DNA from: Gammaproteobacteria bacterium
GTDB lineage: Bacteria > Pseudomonadota > Gammaproteobacteria > Burkholderiales > Rhodocyclaceae
Reading direction: 5' to 3'
DNA length: 64,000 bases
Assembly: GCA_018819515.1 (NCBI GenBank)
Contig: JAHJPX010000002.1
Span: 124,001-188,000 of the forward strand
The notes beneath the pieces were generated by a model. It was not told the DNA's origin. It saw nothing but the letters and a program-made list of their open reading frames with translations, and searched no databases. Shown in pieces: positions 35,376 through 43,610 of the stretch. How positions within the stretch are numbered: position 1 is the first letter of the stretch; each line of letters begins with the position of its first letter. A program made the position numbers and the translations under genes.

Positions 35376-35819
35376 ATGGAACTGGAATGGTGGCACTGGG
35401 CCGTGGCGGGGATCGTTCTGATCCTGGCCGAACTGGCAGTACCGGCCTTCGTGCTGGTCTGGTTCGGGTTGGGCGCCTTGTTGGTGGCGCTGGTGGTGGC
35501 GTTGGCGGCTATCGGAGTTACGGCACAGTTAAGCGTCTGGCTCGTCGTTTCTCTGCTGCTGGTGTTCCTCTGGTTCAAGGTATTCCGGCCGGAGCGCCAC
35601 AAGACGCGCATCGGAATGTCGGCGCCCGCCATGATTGGTGAAATTGGGTTGCTGGCGCGTGACGTAGCGCCATTCGAGAAAGGTGAAGTCCGCTTCCAGA
35701 AACCCTTGCTGGGGACCGATACATGGCCTTGCATCGCCGATGAGGCGATCCGGGCCGGTGACCGGGTTCGCGTAATCGCCGTCGAAGGCAGTCTGCTGAA
35801 AGTCGGGAGGATGTCATGA
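35376..35819 (+). CDS. NfeD-family membrane protein
   Basis: A 147-aa protein with closely spaced hydrophobic helices (WAVAGIVLILAELAVPAFVL and following, then LSVWLVVSLLLVFLWF, about 8-67). A C-terminal OB-fold of NfeD type follows (IGEIGLLARDVAPFEKGEV to RVRVIAVEGSLLKVGR). NfeD proteins pair with stomatins and are thought to act in membrane microdomain or protein quality control. GGGAGG precedes the ATG, and the ATGA overlap with the stomatin gene is the classic partner arrangement. Confidence 0.9.
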   Translation: MELEWWHWAVAGIVLILAELAVPAFVLVWFGLGALLVALVVALAAIGVTAQLSVWLVVSLLLVFLWFKVFRPERHKTRIGMSAPAMIGEIGLLARDVAPFEKGEVRFQKPLLGTDTWPCIADEAIRAGDRVRVIAVEGSLLKVGRMS

Positions 35820-36670
35820 CCGAAGGTCTCATCGTTGTCGTTGCACTGATTGCTTTTGCAGTGATCACCCTTCTCAAGGGCGTGCGCATCGTGCCGCAGG
35901 GCACGGAGTGGATTGTCGAACGATTGGGCAAGTACCACAGCACACTGCATCCGGGGCTCAACATCATCATTCCCTATCTGGATCGCGTTGCCTATCAACT
36001 GGTCACCAAGGACATCATCCTCGACGTCCAGGAGCAGGAGGTCATCACCCGCGACAACGCGGTGATCCTGACCAACGCCATCGCCTTCATCAAAGTGACC
36101 GACCCGATCAAGGCGGTTTACGGCGTGACGGACTTTTCCGAAGCGATCCGCAACCTGATCATGACGACCCTGCGTTCCATCGTCGGCGAAATGCAGCTCG
36201 ACGAGGCGCTGTCGAACCGCGACAAGATCAAGGCTCGCCTGCGCGAAAGCATCTCCGACGAAGCCATCGATTGGGGGTTGACCGTCAAGTCAGTAGAGAT
36301 TCAGGACATAAAGCCGTCGCCGTCGATGCAAAAGGCCATGGAACTGCAGGCTGCGGCCGAGCGCCAGCGCAAGGCCATGGTGACCCAGGCCGAGGGCGAA
36401 AAACAGTCGATGATCCTGCAGGCCGAAGCGCGTCTGGAATCGGCTCAGCGCGACGCCAACGCAGCCGTCACATTGGCAACCGCCAGCGCCGAGGCCATCA
36501 AGCGCGTGACCGCCGCCATCGGAACGGAGGAGGCGCCGATGCGTTACATGCTGGGTGAGAAGTACATTACCGCCATGGGCAAGCTGGCTGACTCGCAAAA
36601 CGCCAAGACGATCCTGCTGCCGGCGGACATCCAGGAAACCGTCCGCGGCCTGCTGGGCAAGAAGGGCTGA
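35816..36670 (+). CDS. SPFH/stomatin-like protein (QmcA-type)
   Basis: Membrane-anchored SPFH protein. The 284-aa product has an N-terminal hydrophobic anchor (LIVVVALIAFAVITLL). The band-7 domain follows (IVPQGTEWIVERLGKYHSTL, then PGLNIIIPYLDRV and EQEVITRDNAVILTNAIAF), with a helical C-terminus rich in Ala, Glu and Gln (MELQAAAERQRKAMVTQAEG). Oligomerisation at the membrane and partnership with the overlapping NfeD gene are expected from the family. Repeat copy C begins five bases after the stop. Confidence 0.92.
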   Translation: MTEGLIVVVALIAFAVITLLKGVRIVPQGTEWIVERLGKYHSTLHPGLNIIIPYLDRVAYQLVTKDIILDVQEQEVITRDNAVILTNAIAFIKVTDPIKAVYGVTDFSEAIRNLIMTTLRSIVGEMQLDEALSNRDKIKARLRESISDEAIDWGLTVKSVEIQDIKPSPSMQKAMELQAAAERQRKAMVTQAEGEKQSMILQAEARLESAQRDANAAVTLATASAEAIKRVTAAIGTEEAPMRYMLGEKYITAMGKLADSQNAKTILLPADIQETVRGLLGKKG

Positions 36671-36674
36671 CGCG

Positions 36675-36701
36675 AAAAGTCAGCCGTGGCGATACGCCGA
36701 G
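36675..36701 (+). repeat. 27-bp 3'-end repeat, copy C (after the stomatin gene)
   Basis: Begins five bases after the stop and reads AAAAGTCAGCCGTGGCGA then TACGCCGAG, one mismatch from copy A. It contains the hairpin GGCG-ATA-CGCC. It lies between convergent genes (stomatin and smpB) with the same orientation to its upstream gene as copies A and B. Confidence 0.8.
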
Positions 36702-36713
36702 TAGGCCGCGGTA

Positions 36714-37160
36714 CTAACGGGCCGACTTCATCAGTCGGCTCTTCTCGCGTACCCAGTCTTTCTGCTTCTCGGTTTCCCGCTTGTCGTATTGCTTCTTGCC
36801 CTTCGCGAGGCCGATCTCGACCTTGACCCGGCCTTTGGCGAAATGCAGGTCGAGCGGCACCAGCGCGTAGCCGGCGCGTTCGACCTTGCCGATCAGTTTG
36901 CTTATCTCGCGTGCATGCAGCAGCAGCTTGCGCGTGCGCACCGGGTCGTGGCTGACATGCGTCGATGCCTGGGCAAGCGGGCTGATATGCGCGCCGATCA
37001 GGAATATCTCGCCTTCCTTGATGACGACGTAGGCTTCCTTGATCTGCGCCCGGCCGGCACGAATCGACTTGGCTTCCCAGCCTTCGAGCGCCAGTCCGGC
37101 CTCGAACTTCTCTTCGATGAAGTAGTCGTGGAAGGCCTTCTTGTTGTCGACGATGCTCAT
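36714..37160 (-). CDS. smpB: SsrA-binding protein SmpB
   Basis: Partner of tmRNA in trans-translation rescue of stalled ribosomes. The 148-aa protein has NKKAFHDYFIEEKFEAGLAL, EGWEAKSIRAGRAQIKEAYV, and the C-terminal basic tail KGKKQYDKRETEKQKDWVRE, which folds in the decoding centre. Length is normal. It diverges from ratA. No tmRNA gene was recognised next to it. Confidence 0.97.
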   Translation of the reverse strand: MSIVDNKKAFHDYFIEEKFEAGLALEGWEAKSIRAGRAQIKEAYVVIKEGEIFLIGAHISPLAQASTHVSHDPVRTRKLLLHAREISKLIGKVERAGYALVPLDLHFAKGRVKVEIGLAKGKKQYDKRETEKQKDWVREKSRLMKSAR

Positions 37161-37208
37161 GGTGCGGGCGCGGGATAGAATTCGAAGATTCTAATCCAGC
37201 GAAGCGAC

Positions 37209-37640
37209 ATGGCCGTAGTCGAAAAGTCCGTCCTGATCGAGCGCACCGCGACACAGATGTTCGACCTGGTCGATCGCGTCGAGGACTATCCCAAATTTCT
37301 GCCGTGGTGCGGCGGTACCGAGTTGCTGGAACGCACGGACAGCAAGACCGCCGCGCGCATCCACATCAACTATCACGGACTCAAGGCGCATTTCGCTACC
37401 GAGAACGCCAAGGAAGCGCCGAACTGGATGAATATCGAACTACGGGAGGGGCCTTTTCGACGAATGGAGGGCGGCTGGCGATTCACGCCGCTGGGCGAGA
37501 CCGCCTGCAAGATCAAATTTCGGCTGCAATACGAGTTTTCCAGCAAAATGCTTGAAAAGGTGCTGGGACCGGTTTTCCATCACATCGCCGATACTTTCGT
37601 CGAGTCCTTTGTCAAACGGGCACAACAAGTCTATGGCTGA
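37209..37640 (+). CDS. ratA: RatA-family START/coenzyme Q-binding protein
   Basis: A 143-aa START-like (Polyketide_cyc) protein: MAVVEKSVLIERTATQMFDL, VEDYPKFLPWCGGTELLER, and a C-terminal helix FHHIADTFVESFVKRAQQVY. Family members bind ubiquinone (Coq10-like). The E. coli RatA was described as a toxin acting on 70S assembly, but for most relatives a lipid or quinone role is more likely. It overlaps rnfH by eight bases and is divergent from smpB, the widely conserved smpB-ratA-rnfH order. Confidence 0.9.
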   Translation: MAVVEKSVLIERTATQMFDLVDRVEDYPKFLPWCGGTELLERTDSKTAARIHINYHGLKAHFATENAKEAPNWMNIELREGPFRRMEGGWRFTPLGETACKIKFRLQYEFSSKMLEKVLGPVFHHIADTFVESFVKRAQQVYG

Positions 37641-37953
37641 ATCCATCCAAGTCGAAGTCACCTACGCCAAGCCGGATCGGCAGGAGATCGTTCCCCTGAA
37701 GCTGCCGGAAGGAAGCACGATCCAGCAGGCCATCGAGTCATCCGGATTGCCGCAGCGCCATCCGGAAATCGATCTGGCCAAGGTCAAGGTCGGTATCTAC
37801 GGCAAGCTGAGCCGCATGGACACGGTCGTGCGAGATCGCGATCGGGTGGAAATCTACCGTCCCCTGATTGCCGACCCCAAGGAAGTCCGCAAGCAGCGCG
37901 CCGCCGAAGGAAAAGCGATGAAGAAGGGTGGCGGAACGAGCGCAGAGGAATAG
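37633..37953 (+). CDS. rnfH: RnfH-family ubiquitin-like protein
   Basis: A 106-aa beta-grasp protein: SIQVEVTYAKPDRQEIVPLK, LPEGSTIQQAIESSGLPQ, KVGIYGKLSRMDTVVRDRD, VEIYRPLIADPKEVRKQRA. This is the characteristic RnfH sequence. A biochemical role is not established for the family. The ATG at 37633 overlaps the ratA end, and an earlier in-frame start inside ratA is rejected. The C-terminal Lys/Gly-rich tail is likely disordered. Confidence 0.93.
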   Translation: MAESIQVEVTYAKPDRQEIVPLKLPEGSTIQQAIESSGLPQRHPEIDLAKVKVGIYGKLSRMDTVVRDRDRVEIYRPLIADPKEVRKQRAAEGKAMKKGGGTSAEE

Positions 37954-37960
37954 CGCCCCG

Positions 37961-38431
37961 CTATTTTTTGGTGGCGGTCGGTCGCGGGCTGCAATTGGTT
38001 TCGACTGCGCGACGGGCGCTGGCCAGTTCCGCTTCCCGTACGTCGCCGTCGAGCGCCTCACGTTCGCCGCTGGCGCTCATGCGGAATCGGATCTGACCGG
38101 ACTCCATGCCTGCGAGGTTCTGGCGGGCGCGCTGGCAGTTCTCCTGGCGGACGGCTTCCTCGGCGCGCTCCTGTTCCACCTTGGCATTCTTCTCGGCCGT
38201 TTCTTTGGCCTGTTTTCCGGCCTCCTCGCGCTTGTCTGCGGTTGCCGTGGTCGCTTTTTCAACGTCGTCGCTGTAACTCGTCGGCGGCGCCAGGCGCTGG
38301 CTTCCGATGCTCCGTTCAGCGGGCGGCTGGTCGGAATAGTGAACCTTGCCGCTGGCGTCTTTCCATCTGTAGACCTGGGCGTTGGCGACGAGTGGCAAAA
38401 CAAGCAACGCGGCAATGGCAGCGAGACGCAT
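37961..38431 (-). CDS. DUF4124-containing periplasmic protein
   Basis: A 156-aa exported protein of unknown function. The signal peptide MRLAAIAALLVLPLVANA is followed at once by the DUF4124 signature VYRWKDASGKVHYSDQPP, then a long charged helical, probably coiled-coil stretch (EEAGKQAKETAEKNAKVEQE) and a Cys-containing tail. The ATG at 38431 has AAGGAGG directly upstream. It is divergent from guaB, and its 3' end nearly meets rnfH. Confidence 0.85.
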   Translation of the reverse strand: MRLAAIAALLVLPLVANAQVYRWKDASGKVHYSDQPPAERSIGSQRLAPPTSYSDDVEKATTATADKREEAGKQAKETAEKNAKVEQERAEEAVRQENCQRARQNLAGMESGQIRFRMSASGEREALDGDVREAELASARRAVETNCSPRPTATKK

Positions 38432-38465
38432 GGAACCTCCTTGTATCGGGACGGCGGCAGCACTT

Positions 38466-38495
38466 TTGCGACCGATCCGCCAGCCTGCGTATAAT
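38466..38495 (+). promoter_or_regulatory. Predicted sigma-70 promoter for guaB(A)
   Basis: TTGCGA (38466-38471) and a perfect TATAAT (38490-38495) are spaced by 18 bases, 27 bases upstream of the guaB ATG, so the leader is very short. AGGA (38511-38514) is the ribosome-binding site. Confidence 0.7.
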
Positions 38496-38521
38496 ACGTT
38501 TTTGGAACCGAGGATAAAAGC

Positions 38522-39982
38522 ATGCGACTGATCCAGAAGGCGCTGACGTTCGACGACGTCCTCCTGGTCCCCGCCCACTCGACCATCCTGCCCCGGGATG
38601 TCAGTCTGGCGACCCAACTTACCCGCAACATCCGACTCAACATGCCGCTGGTATCGGCGGCGATGGATACCGTTACCGAATCGCGCCTGGCCATCGCGCT
38701 CGCCCAGGAAGGCGGCATCGGCATCGTGCACAAGAACCTGGCACCCAAGGCACAAGCCGCGGAAGTGGCAAGGGTCAAGCGCTATGAGGCCGGTGTGCTC
38801 AAGGATCCCATCACCATTCCGCCGACGATGACGGTGCGCGATGTTCTGGCGCTGACGCGGGCGCACCGCTTTTCCGGGTTGCCGGTGGTCGATGGCGGCA
38901 AGGTGGTCGGCATCGTCACCAACCGCGATTTGCGCTTCGAGACGCGTCTGGACGAAGTCGTCGGCAACATCATGACGCCGAAAGAGCGTTTGATTACGGT
39001 GAAGGAGGGTGCGTCGACGGACGAGGCCAAGGCGCTGATGCACAAGCACCGCCTGGAGCGTGTACTGGTCGTCAATGACGCATTCGAGTTGCGCGGTCTG
39101 ATGACCGTGAAGGACATTCTCAAGGCGACCGAGTACCCGAGTGCCGCCAAGGACAGCCATGGGCGCTTGCGGGTCGGAGCGGCGGTCGGTACCGGCGAGG
39201 GGACTGAGGAGCGCGTCGAACTGCTGGCAGATGCCGGCGTTGACGTGATTGTCGTGGACACCGCGCACGGCCACTCGCAAGGCGTGCTGTCCCGTGTCCA
39301 ATGGGTCAAAAAGAACTTCCCGCAGGTCGAGGTCATCGGTGGCAACATCGCCACTGGCGCCGCCGCCATGGCGCTTGTCGACCACGGTGCGGACGGCGTC
39401 AAGGTCGGCATCGGCCCCGGCTCCATCTGCACCACGCGTATCGTCGCCGGGGTCGGGGTGCCGCAGATTTCCGCGGTGGACAACGTCGCTGCCGCGCTGT
39501 CGAAGTCGGGCGTCCCGTTGATTGCCGATGGCGGTATCCGCTATTCGGGCGACATCTCCAAGGCGATTGCCGCGGGCGCCAATGCAGTGATGCTGGGCGG
39601 CCTGTTTGCCGGTACCGAGGAGGCGCCCGGTGAAACCGTGTTGTACCAGGGGCGTTCGTACAAGTCTTATCGCGGCATGGGCAGCCTCGGCGCGATGAAG
39701 GACGGTGCGGCGGATCGCTACTTCCAGGATTCGGATGCCAATGTCGAGAAACTGGTTCCGGAAGGCATCGAAGGCCGGGTTCCCTACAAAGGCCCGGTCT
39801 CAGCGGTCATCCACCAGTTGATGGGAGGGCTGCGTTCCTCGATGGGCTATGTGGGTTGCAAGACCATCGACGAGATGCGATCAAGAGCGGAGTTTGTCGA
39901 AATCACTTCGGCCGGCGTTCGCGAATCGCATGTGCACGATGTCCAGATCACCAAGGAAGCGCCGAATTACCAAGTGGAGTAA
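38522..39982 (+). CDS. guaB: IMP dehydrogenase
   Basis: Rate-limiting step to guanine nucleotides (IMP to XMP with NAD+). The 486-aa protein has the N-terminal LTFDDVLLVPAHSTILP and two CBS domains (about 95-205). The catalytic loop GIGPGSICTTRIVAGVGVPQ holds the active-site Cys, and SYRGMGSLGAM and the flap region follow. Length is normal. guaA follows 60 bases on, with a predicted hairpin between. Confidence 0.98.
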   Translation: MRLIQKALTFDDVLLVPAHSTILPRDVSLATQLTRNIRLNMPLVSAAMDTVTESRLAIALAQEGGIGIVHKNLAPKAQAAEVARVKRYEAGVLKDPITIPPTMTVRDVLALTRAHRFSGLPVVDGGKVVGIVTNRDLRFETRLDEVVGNIMTPKERLITVKEGASTDEAKALMHKHRLERVLVVNDAFELRGLMTVKDILKATEYPSAAKDSHGRLRVGAAVGTGEGTEERVELLADAGVDVIVVDTAHGHSQGVLSRVQWVKKNFPQVEVIGGNIATGAAAMALVDHGADGVKVGIGPGSICTTRIVAGVGVPQISAVDNVAAALSKSGVPLIADGGIRYSGDISKAIAAGANAVMLGGLFAGTEEAPGETVLYQGRSYKSYRGMGSLGAMKDGAADRYFQDSDANVEKLVPEGIEGRVPYKGPVSAVIHQLMGGLRSSMGYVGCKTIDEMRSRAEFVEITSAGVRESHVHDVQITKEAPNYQVE

Positions 39983-40003
39983 TCCACGTCACAACCGAAC
40001 AAC

Positions 40004-40021
40004 GGGCGGCATTGGCCGCCC
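40004..40021 (+). terminator. Hairpin between guaB and guaA
   Basis: GGGCGGC (40004-40010) pairs perfectly with GCCGCCC (40015-40021) across a four-base loop, then TTCTTGCATTT. It may be a partial terminator or mRNA-stability hairpin that lowers guaA relative to guaB. It ends 21 bases before the guaA start. Confidence 0.55.
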
Positions 40022-40042
40022 TTCTTGCATTTGAGGCAGGCC

Positions 40043-41608
40043 ATGGCCCACCAGAAGATTCTCATCCTCGACTTCGGTTCCCAATACACCCAACTCATCG
40101 CCCGCCGCGTTCGCGAGCAGCAGGTGTATTGCGAATTGCACCAGAACGACGTTTCCGAAGACTTCATCCGGGAATTCAATCCGCAAGGGATCATTCTTTC
40201 CGGCGGCCCGAACTCGGTCTACGAGGAAGAAACGCTGCGCGCTCCTGACATCGTCTTTCAATTGGGCGTGCCGGTATTGGGCATCTGCTACGGCATGCAG
40301 ACCATGGCATCCCAGCTCGGCGGCAAGGTGGAGGGCGCCAGGAAGCGCGAATTCGGCTATGCCGAGATTCGTGCGCGCGGCCATTCGGCGTTGCTGGAGG
40401 ACATTCAGGACAACATCAACGCGGAAGGTCACGGGCTGCTGGATGTCTGGATGTCGCACGGCGACAAAGTGACGGAAATGCCGTCCGGCTTCTCCATCAT
40501 CGCCTCCAACGAATCGACGCCGATCGCTGGCATGGCCGACGAATCGCGGCGTTTCTTCGGCGTCCAGTTCCACCCCGAAGTGACGCATACCCTGAAGGGG
40601 CGCGAGATCATCGCCCGCTTCGTCCGCGACATCTGCGGCTGTCAGGGTGACTGGAACATGCCCGACTACGTGGCTGAAGCCATTGTCAAGGTGCGCGAAC
40701 AGGTCGGCAATGATGAAGTCATCCTTGGTTTGTCGGGCGGTGTCGATTCCTCAGTGGTCGCGGCACTGCTGCACAAGGCGATCGGCGACCAGCTCACCTG
40801 CGTATTTGTCGACAACGGTCTGCTGCGTCTGAACGAGGGCGAACAGGTGATGAAGACCTTCGCGCGCAATCTCGGCGTGCGTGTCATTCATGTCGATGCA
40901 ACGGAACAGTTCATGTCCGCCTTGGCGGGCGTTGCCGACCCGGAACAGAAGCGCAAGATCATCGGCCGCGAGTTCGTCGAGGTCTTCCAGACCGAAGCCA
41001 AGAAACTGCCGAAGGCAAAGTGGCTGGCGCAAGGCACCATCTACCCGGACGTGATCGAATCCGCCGGCGCCAAGACCAAGAAGGCACACACCATCAAGAG
41101 CCACCACAACGTCGGTGGCTTGCCCGAGACCCTGCATCTACAGTTGCTGGAGCCGTTACGGGAATTGTTCAAGGACGAGGTGCGAGAATTGGGGATCGCG
41201 CTCGGATTGCCGCACGAAATGGTCTATCGCCATCCGTTCCCGGGTCCCGGCCTGGGCGTACGCATCCTCGGCGAGGTCAAGCGCGACTACGCGGATCTGT
41301 TGCGGCGGGCGGACGCCATTTTCATCGACGAACTGCGGGCCGCGGATTGGTACGACAAGACTTCCCAGGCCTTCGCTGTGTTTCTGCCGGTGAAAAGCGT
41401 CGGCGTGATGGGCGACGGCCGGACCTACGAATACGTTGTCGCACTGCGCGCTGTCGAGACGCAGGACTTCATGACCGCGCGCTGGGCGCAGCTTCCCTAT
41501 GAACTGCTGGGCAAAGTTTCCAACCGGATCATCAACGAAGTCCGGGGCATCAACCGCGTCGTTTTCGACATTTCCGGGAAGCCGCCAGCCACGATCGAGT
41601 GGGAATGA
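40043..41608 (+). CDS. guaA: GMP synthase (glutamine-hydrolysing)
   Basis: Amidates XMP to GMP using glutamine. The 521-aa protein has the class I amidotransferase domain with nucleophile GICYGMQTMASQLGG and FHPEVTHT. The ATP-pyrophosphatase motif LSGGVDSSVVAALLHKA and the dimerisation domain ending PPATIEWE follow. I chose the ATG at 40043 (GAGGCAGG upstream) over the one 18 bases earlier. The integrated element begins immediately after this gene, and the complete C-terminus shows that integration preserved the reading frame. Confidence 0.98.
   Translation: MAHQKILILDFGSQYTQLIARRVREQQVYCELHQNDVSEDFIREFNPQGIILSGGPNSVYEEETLRAPDIVFQLGVPVLGICYGMQTMASQLGGKVEGARKREFGYAEIRARGHSALLEDIQDNINAEGHGLLDVWMSHGDKVTEMPSGFSIIASNESTPIAGMADESRRFFGVQFHPEVTHTLKGREIIARFVRDICGCQGDWNMPDYVAEAIVKVREQVGNDEVILGLSGGVDSSVVAALLHKAIGDQLTCVFVDNGLLRLNEGEQVMKTFARNLGVRVIHVDATEQFMSALAGVADPEQKRKIIGREFVEVFQTEAKKLPKAKWLAQGTIYPDVIESAGAKTKKAHTIKSHHNVGGLPETLHLQLLEPLRELFKDEVRELGIALGLPHEMVYRHPFPGPGLGVRILGEVKRDYADLLRRADAIFIDELRAADWYDKTSQAFAVFLPVKSVGVMGDGRTYEYVVALRAVETQDFMTARWAQLPYELLGKVSNRIINEVRGINRVVFDISGKPPATIEWE
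41594..41608 (+). other. Inferred left attachment site of the integrated element (guaA 3' end)
   Basis: The last 15 bases of guaA (ATCGAGTGGGAATGA) are the likely attL core: a tyrosine integrase gene starts about 300 bases on, and guaA 3' ends are known insertion sites for such islands. The second copy would lie at the other end, outside the window, so the exact core is unverified. Confidence 0.5.
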
Positions 41609-41723
41609 TTTTAGGTCTTTCGGCAGCTTTCGGGGACTATCGGAAAAGTCATTTAACTTGTTGATTTACATAAATGTATATGCCGAAGTCTATCGGCAAC
41701 TATCGACGGCAAGCAAAACTTTT

Positions 41724-41877
41724 TGTCGGTAATCCTGACGGTAAGAGTAACTAGGCAGGTCATCCGAAAATATTTACCGTCTGGCCGATTTCAGTTGTGA
41801 CGGTAAACAATCGCATGCAAAGCTAGTGTTAATGCTGGTTTCAGAGCATCATGTGTCCTTTGAGAGGTTGACGGTAA
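41724..41877 (+). repeat. Cluster of GACGGTAA repeats upstream of the integrase
   Basis: TGACGGTAA occurs at 41736-41744, 41798-41806 and 41869-41877, with a variant TGTCGGTAA at 41724-41732 and an inverted TTACCGTC at 41774-41781. Short TATCGG/TTTCGG units lie further left (41612-41705). The spacing between guaA and the integrase fits arm-type integrase or excisionase binding sites, or an operator. Confidence 0.65.
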
Positions 41878-41904
41878 AATTTCCGTTCTCAGGAGGAAGC
41901 CCCG

Positions 41905-43161
41905 ATGCTTACCGACACCGCATTGAAGAACCTCAAGCCCAAGGACGCGCCCTACAAGGTGACGGACCGGGACGGCATGTACGTCACGGTCTCGACGGCG
42001 GGCACCGTCACGTTCCGCTATGACTACCGGATCAATAGCAGGCGCGAGACGCTGACGATTGGCCGCTATGGGCCAGGCGGTCTGTCGCTGGCCTGTGCAC
42101 GGGAAAAGTGCATCGACGCAAAGCGGGCCGTTGCCGAAGGCCAGTCCCCAGCGCAGGAAAAGCAGCGAGAGAAACGGCGCCTGTCGGAAGCCAAAACCTT
42201 CCAGGAATTTACCGACAAGTGGTACGAGGGTGCCCGGATGGCCGACAGCACGCGGTCGATGCGCAAGAGCATCCTTGACCGGGACATCCTGCCTGTGTTC
42301 AAGAGCCGCCTGCTGACCGAGATCAGCCCTGACGACCTGCGCGATCTGTGCAACAAGGTGAAGAGCAGGGGAGCGCCAGCAACGGCAATCCATGTCCGCG
42401 ACATCATCAAGCAAATCTACGGGTTTGCCATCCTGCATGGTGAGAAGGTGGCCAACCCTGCCGACGACGTTGGGCCATCGTCGATCGCCACTTTCGTGGC
42501 ACGGGATCGAGCGCTGTCGCCGTCCGAGATACGCATCATGCTCAAGCAGTTGGAGTACGTCGCTTCGTACCCGACCATCAAACTGGCATTGCGGTTGATC
42601 CTGCTCACGCTCGTGCGCAAAGGCGAGCTCATCCACGCGACCTGGGATGAGATCGACTTCGAGAACGCACTGTGGACTATCCCAAAAGCTCGCATGAAGG
42701 CCGGCAAGGCCCACAGCATCTACCTGTCGCAGCAGGCGCTCGACATCATGATTGCACTGCGCACCTGCGCCGGTGGCTCCAAATACCTGCTGCCTTCGCG
42801 CTATGACGGCGACAAGTGTATGTCGAACGCCACGCTGAACCGTGTCGCGCAGATAGTCGTGGAGCGATCGAAAGCGAAGGGTCTGCCAATCGAAAGTTTC
42901 TCGGTGCATGACCTGCGCCGCACTGGTTCGACCATCCTCAACGAGCTAGGCTTCAACAGTGACTGGATCGAGAAGTGCCTTGCCCACGAAGATGGCCGTT
43001 CATCGCGTGGCGTCTACAACAAGGCTGAATACGCCGAGCAGCGCCGCCACATGCTGCAAGAGTGGGCCGACATGGTCGATGCTTGGGTGGCCGGCGAATC
43101 GCATACCCCGACGTTGCTGCCCCCGTCGATGAAGATCATCACGACACAGGCGTTGCTTTGA
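41905..43161 (+). CDS. int: Tyrosine-type site-specific integrase (P4-like, N-terminal DUF4102)
   Basis: Catalyses integration and excision of the element. The 418-aa protein has the arm-binding N-terminus (MLTDTALKNLKPKDAPYKVT), a core-binding domain (FQEFTDKWYEGARMADSTRS), and a catalytic domain with Arg in ILLTLVRKGELIHATW, HDLRRTGSTIL (His-x-x-Arg), CLAHEDG and the nucleophile Tyr in VYNKAEYAEQRR. AGGAGG lies eight bases before the ATG. It sits next to guaA, its likely target. Its 3' end overlaps the convergent regulator gene by 23 bases. Confidence 0.95.
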   Translation: MLTDTALKNLKPKDAPYKVTDRDGMYVTVSTAGTVTFRYDYRINSRRETLTIGRYGPGGLSLACAREKCIDAKRAVAEGQSPAQEKQREKRRLSEAKTFQEFTDKWYEGARMADSTRSMRKSILDRDILPVFKSRLLTEISPDDLRDLCNKVKSRGAPATAIHVRDIIKQIYGFAILHGEKVANPADDVGPSSIATFVARDRALSPSEIRIMLKQLEYVASYPTIKLALRLILLTLVRKGELIHATWDEIDFENALWTIPKARMKAGKAHSIYLSQQALDIMIALRTCAGGSKYLLPSRYDGDKCMSNATLNRVAQIVVERSKAKGLPIESFSVHDLRRTGSTILNELGFNSDWIEKCLAHEDGRSSRGVYNKAEYAEQRRHMLQEWADMVDAWVAGESHTPTLLPPSMKIITTQALL

Positions 43162-43510
43162 CGGGGCGGCGCTTGCGCTGACGCACGTCCGGCGAGGGGG
43201 CGCGCTTCAACTGTGCACTGTCGGAGGCTTGGCGGCGCGCATCAAGCCATGCCTCCACCTCCGTCAAATCCCACACGACACAGCGTGCCGTCAGATTGAA
43301 CCTGCGCGGAAATTCACCCCGCCGTTCCATGTCGTAGATCGTGGTATCGGCCAGAGGCACGATCTGTCGCAACTCGGGACGGCGGATCGTGCGTCGGAAG
43401 GGCAAGGCATTCGTCGCGATCAGCTGTGGTAGCGGCATGCCGCGCAGGTCATTTGCATCAGAGTCGTTGTTCGGCCTCGCGGCCGGCAGACTTCGATCTG
43501 CTCTGTTCAT
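43139..43510 (-). CDS. AlpA-family DNA-binding regulator/excisionase-like protein
   Basis: A small winged-helix (MerR/AlpA-like) protein of 123 aa, with the DNA-binding segment RPELRQIVPLADTTIYDMER followed by RGEFPRRFNLTARCVVWDLT and EVEAWLDARRQ, the AlpA signature. Such proteins activate integrase genes or act as excisionases. I chose the ATG at 43510, with GGAG about seven bases upstream, over ATGs at 43522 and 43546. The basic C-terminal tail is probably disordered. It is convergent with and overlaps int, so antisense coupling is possible. Confidence 0.85.
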   Translation of the reverse strand: MNRADRSLPAARPNNDSDANDLRGMPLPQLIATNALPFRRTIRRPELRQIVPLADTTIYDMERRGEFPRRFNLTARCVVWDLTEVEAWLDARRQASDSAQLKRAPSPDVRQRKRRPVKATPVS

Positions 43511-43610
43511 GATCTTCTCCATCAGCAGGGCAGTTGCTGGTTGCATTGCAACGGCCGATGTAAATGCGGTCCTGTGATGGTGATCTTTCCGGCATCTATC
43601 GAAAACTCGC

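Noticed and set aside
33380..35998. 872-codon open frame on the minus strand opposite ppsA and nfeD
   Set aside because: It is antisense to clearly conserved genes and encodes a His/Arg/Asp-rich product without recognisable domains, a usual shadow in high-GC coding sequence.
37161..37208. AGAATTCGAAGATTCT near-palindrome between smpB and ratA as an operator
   Set aside because: It is imperfect and AT-rich in a short divergent promoter gap; it matches no operator I recognise.
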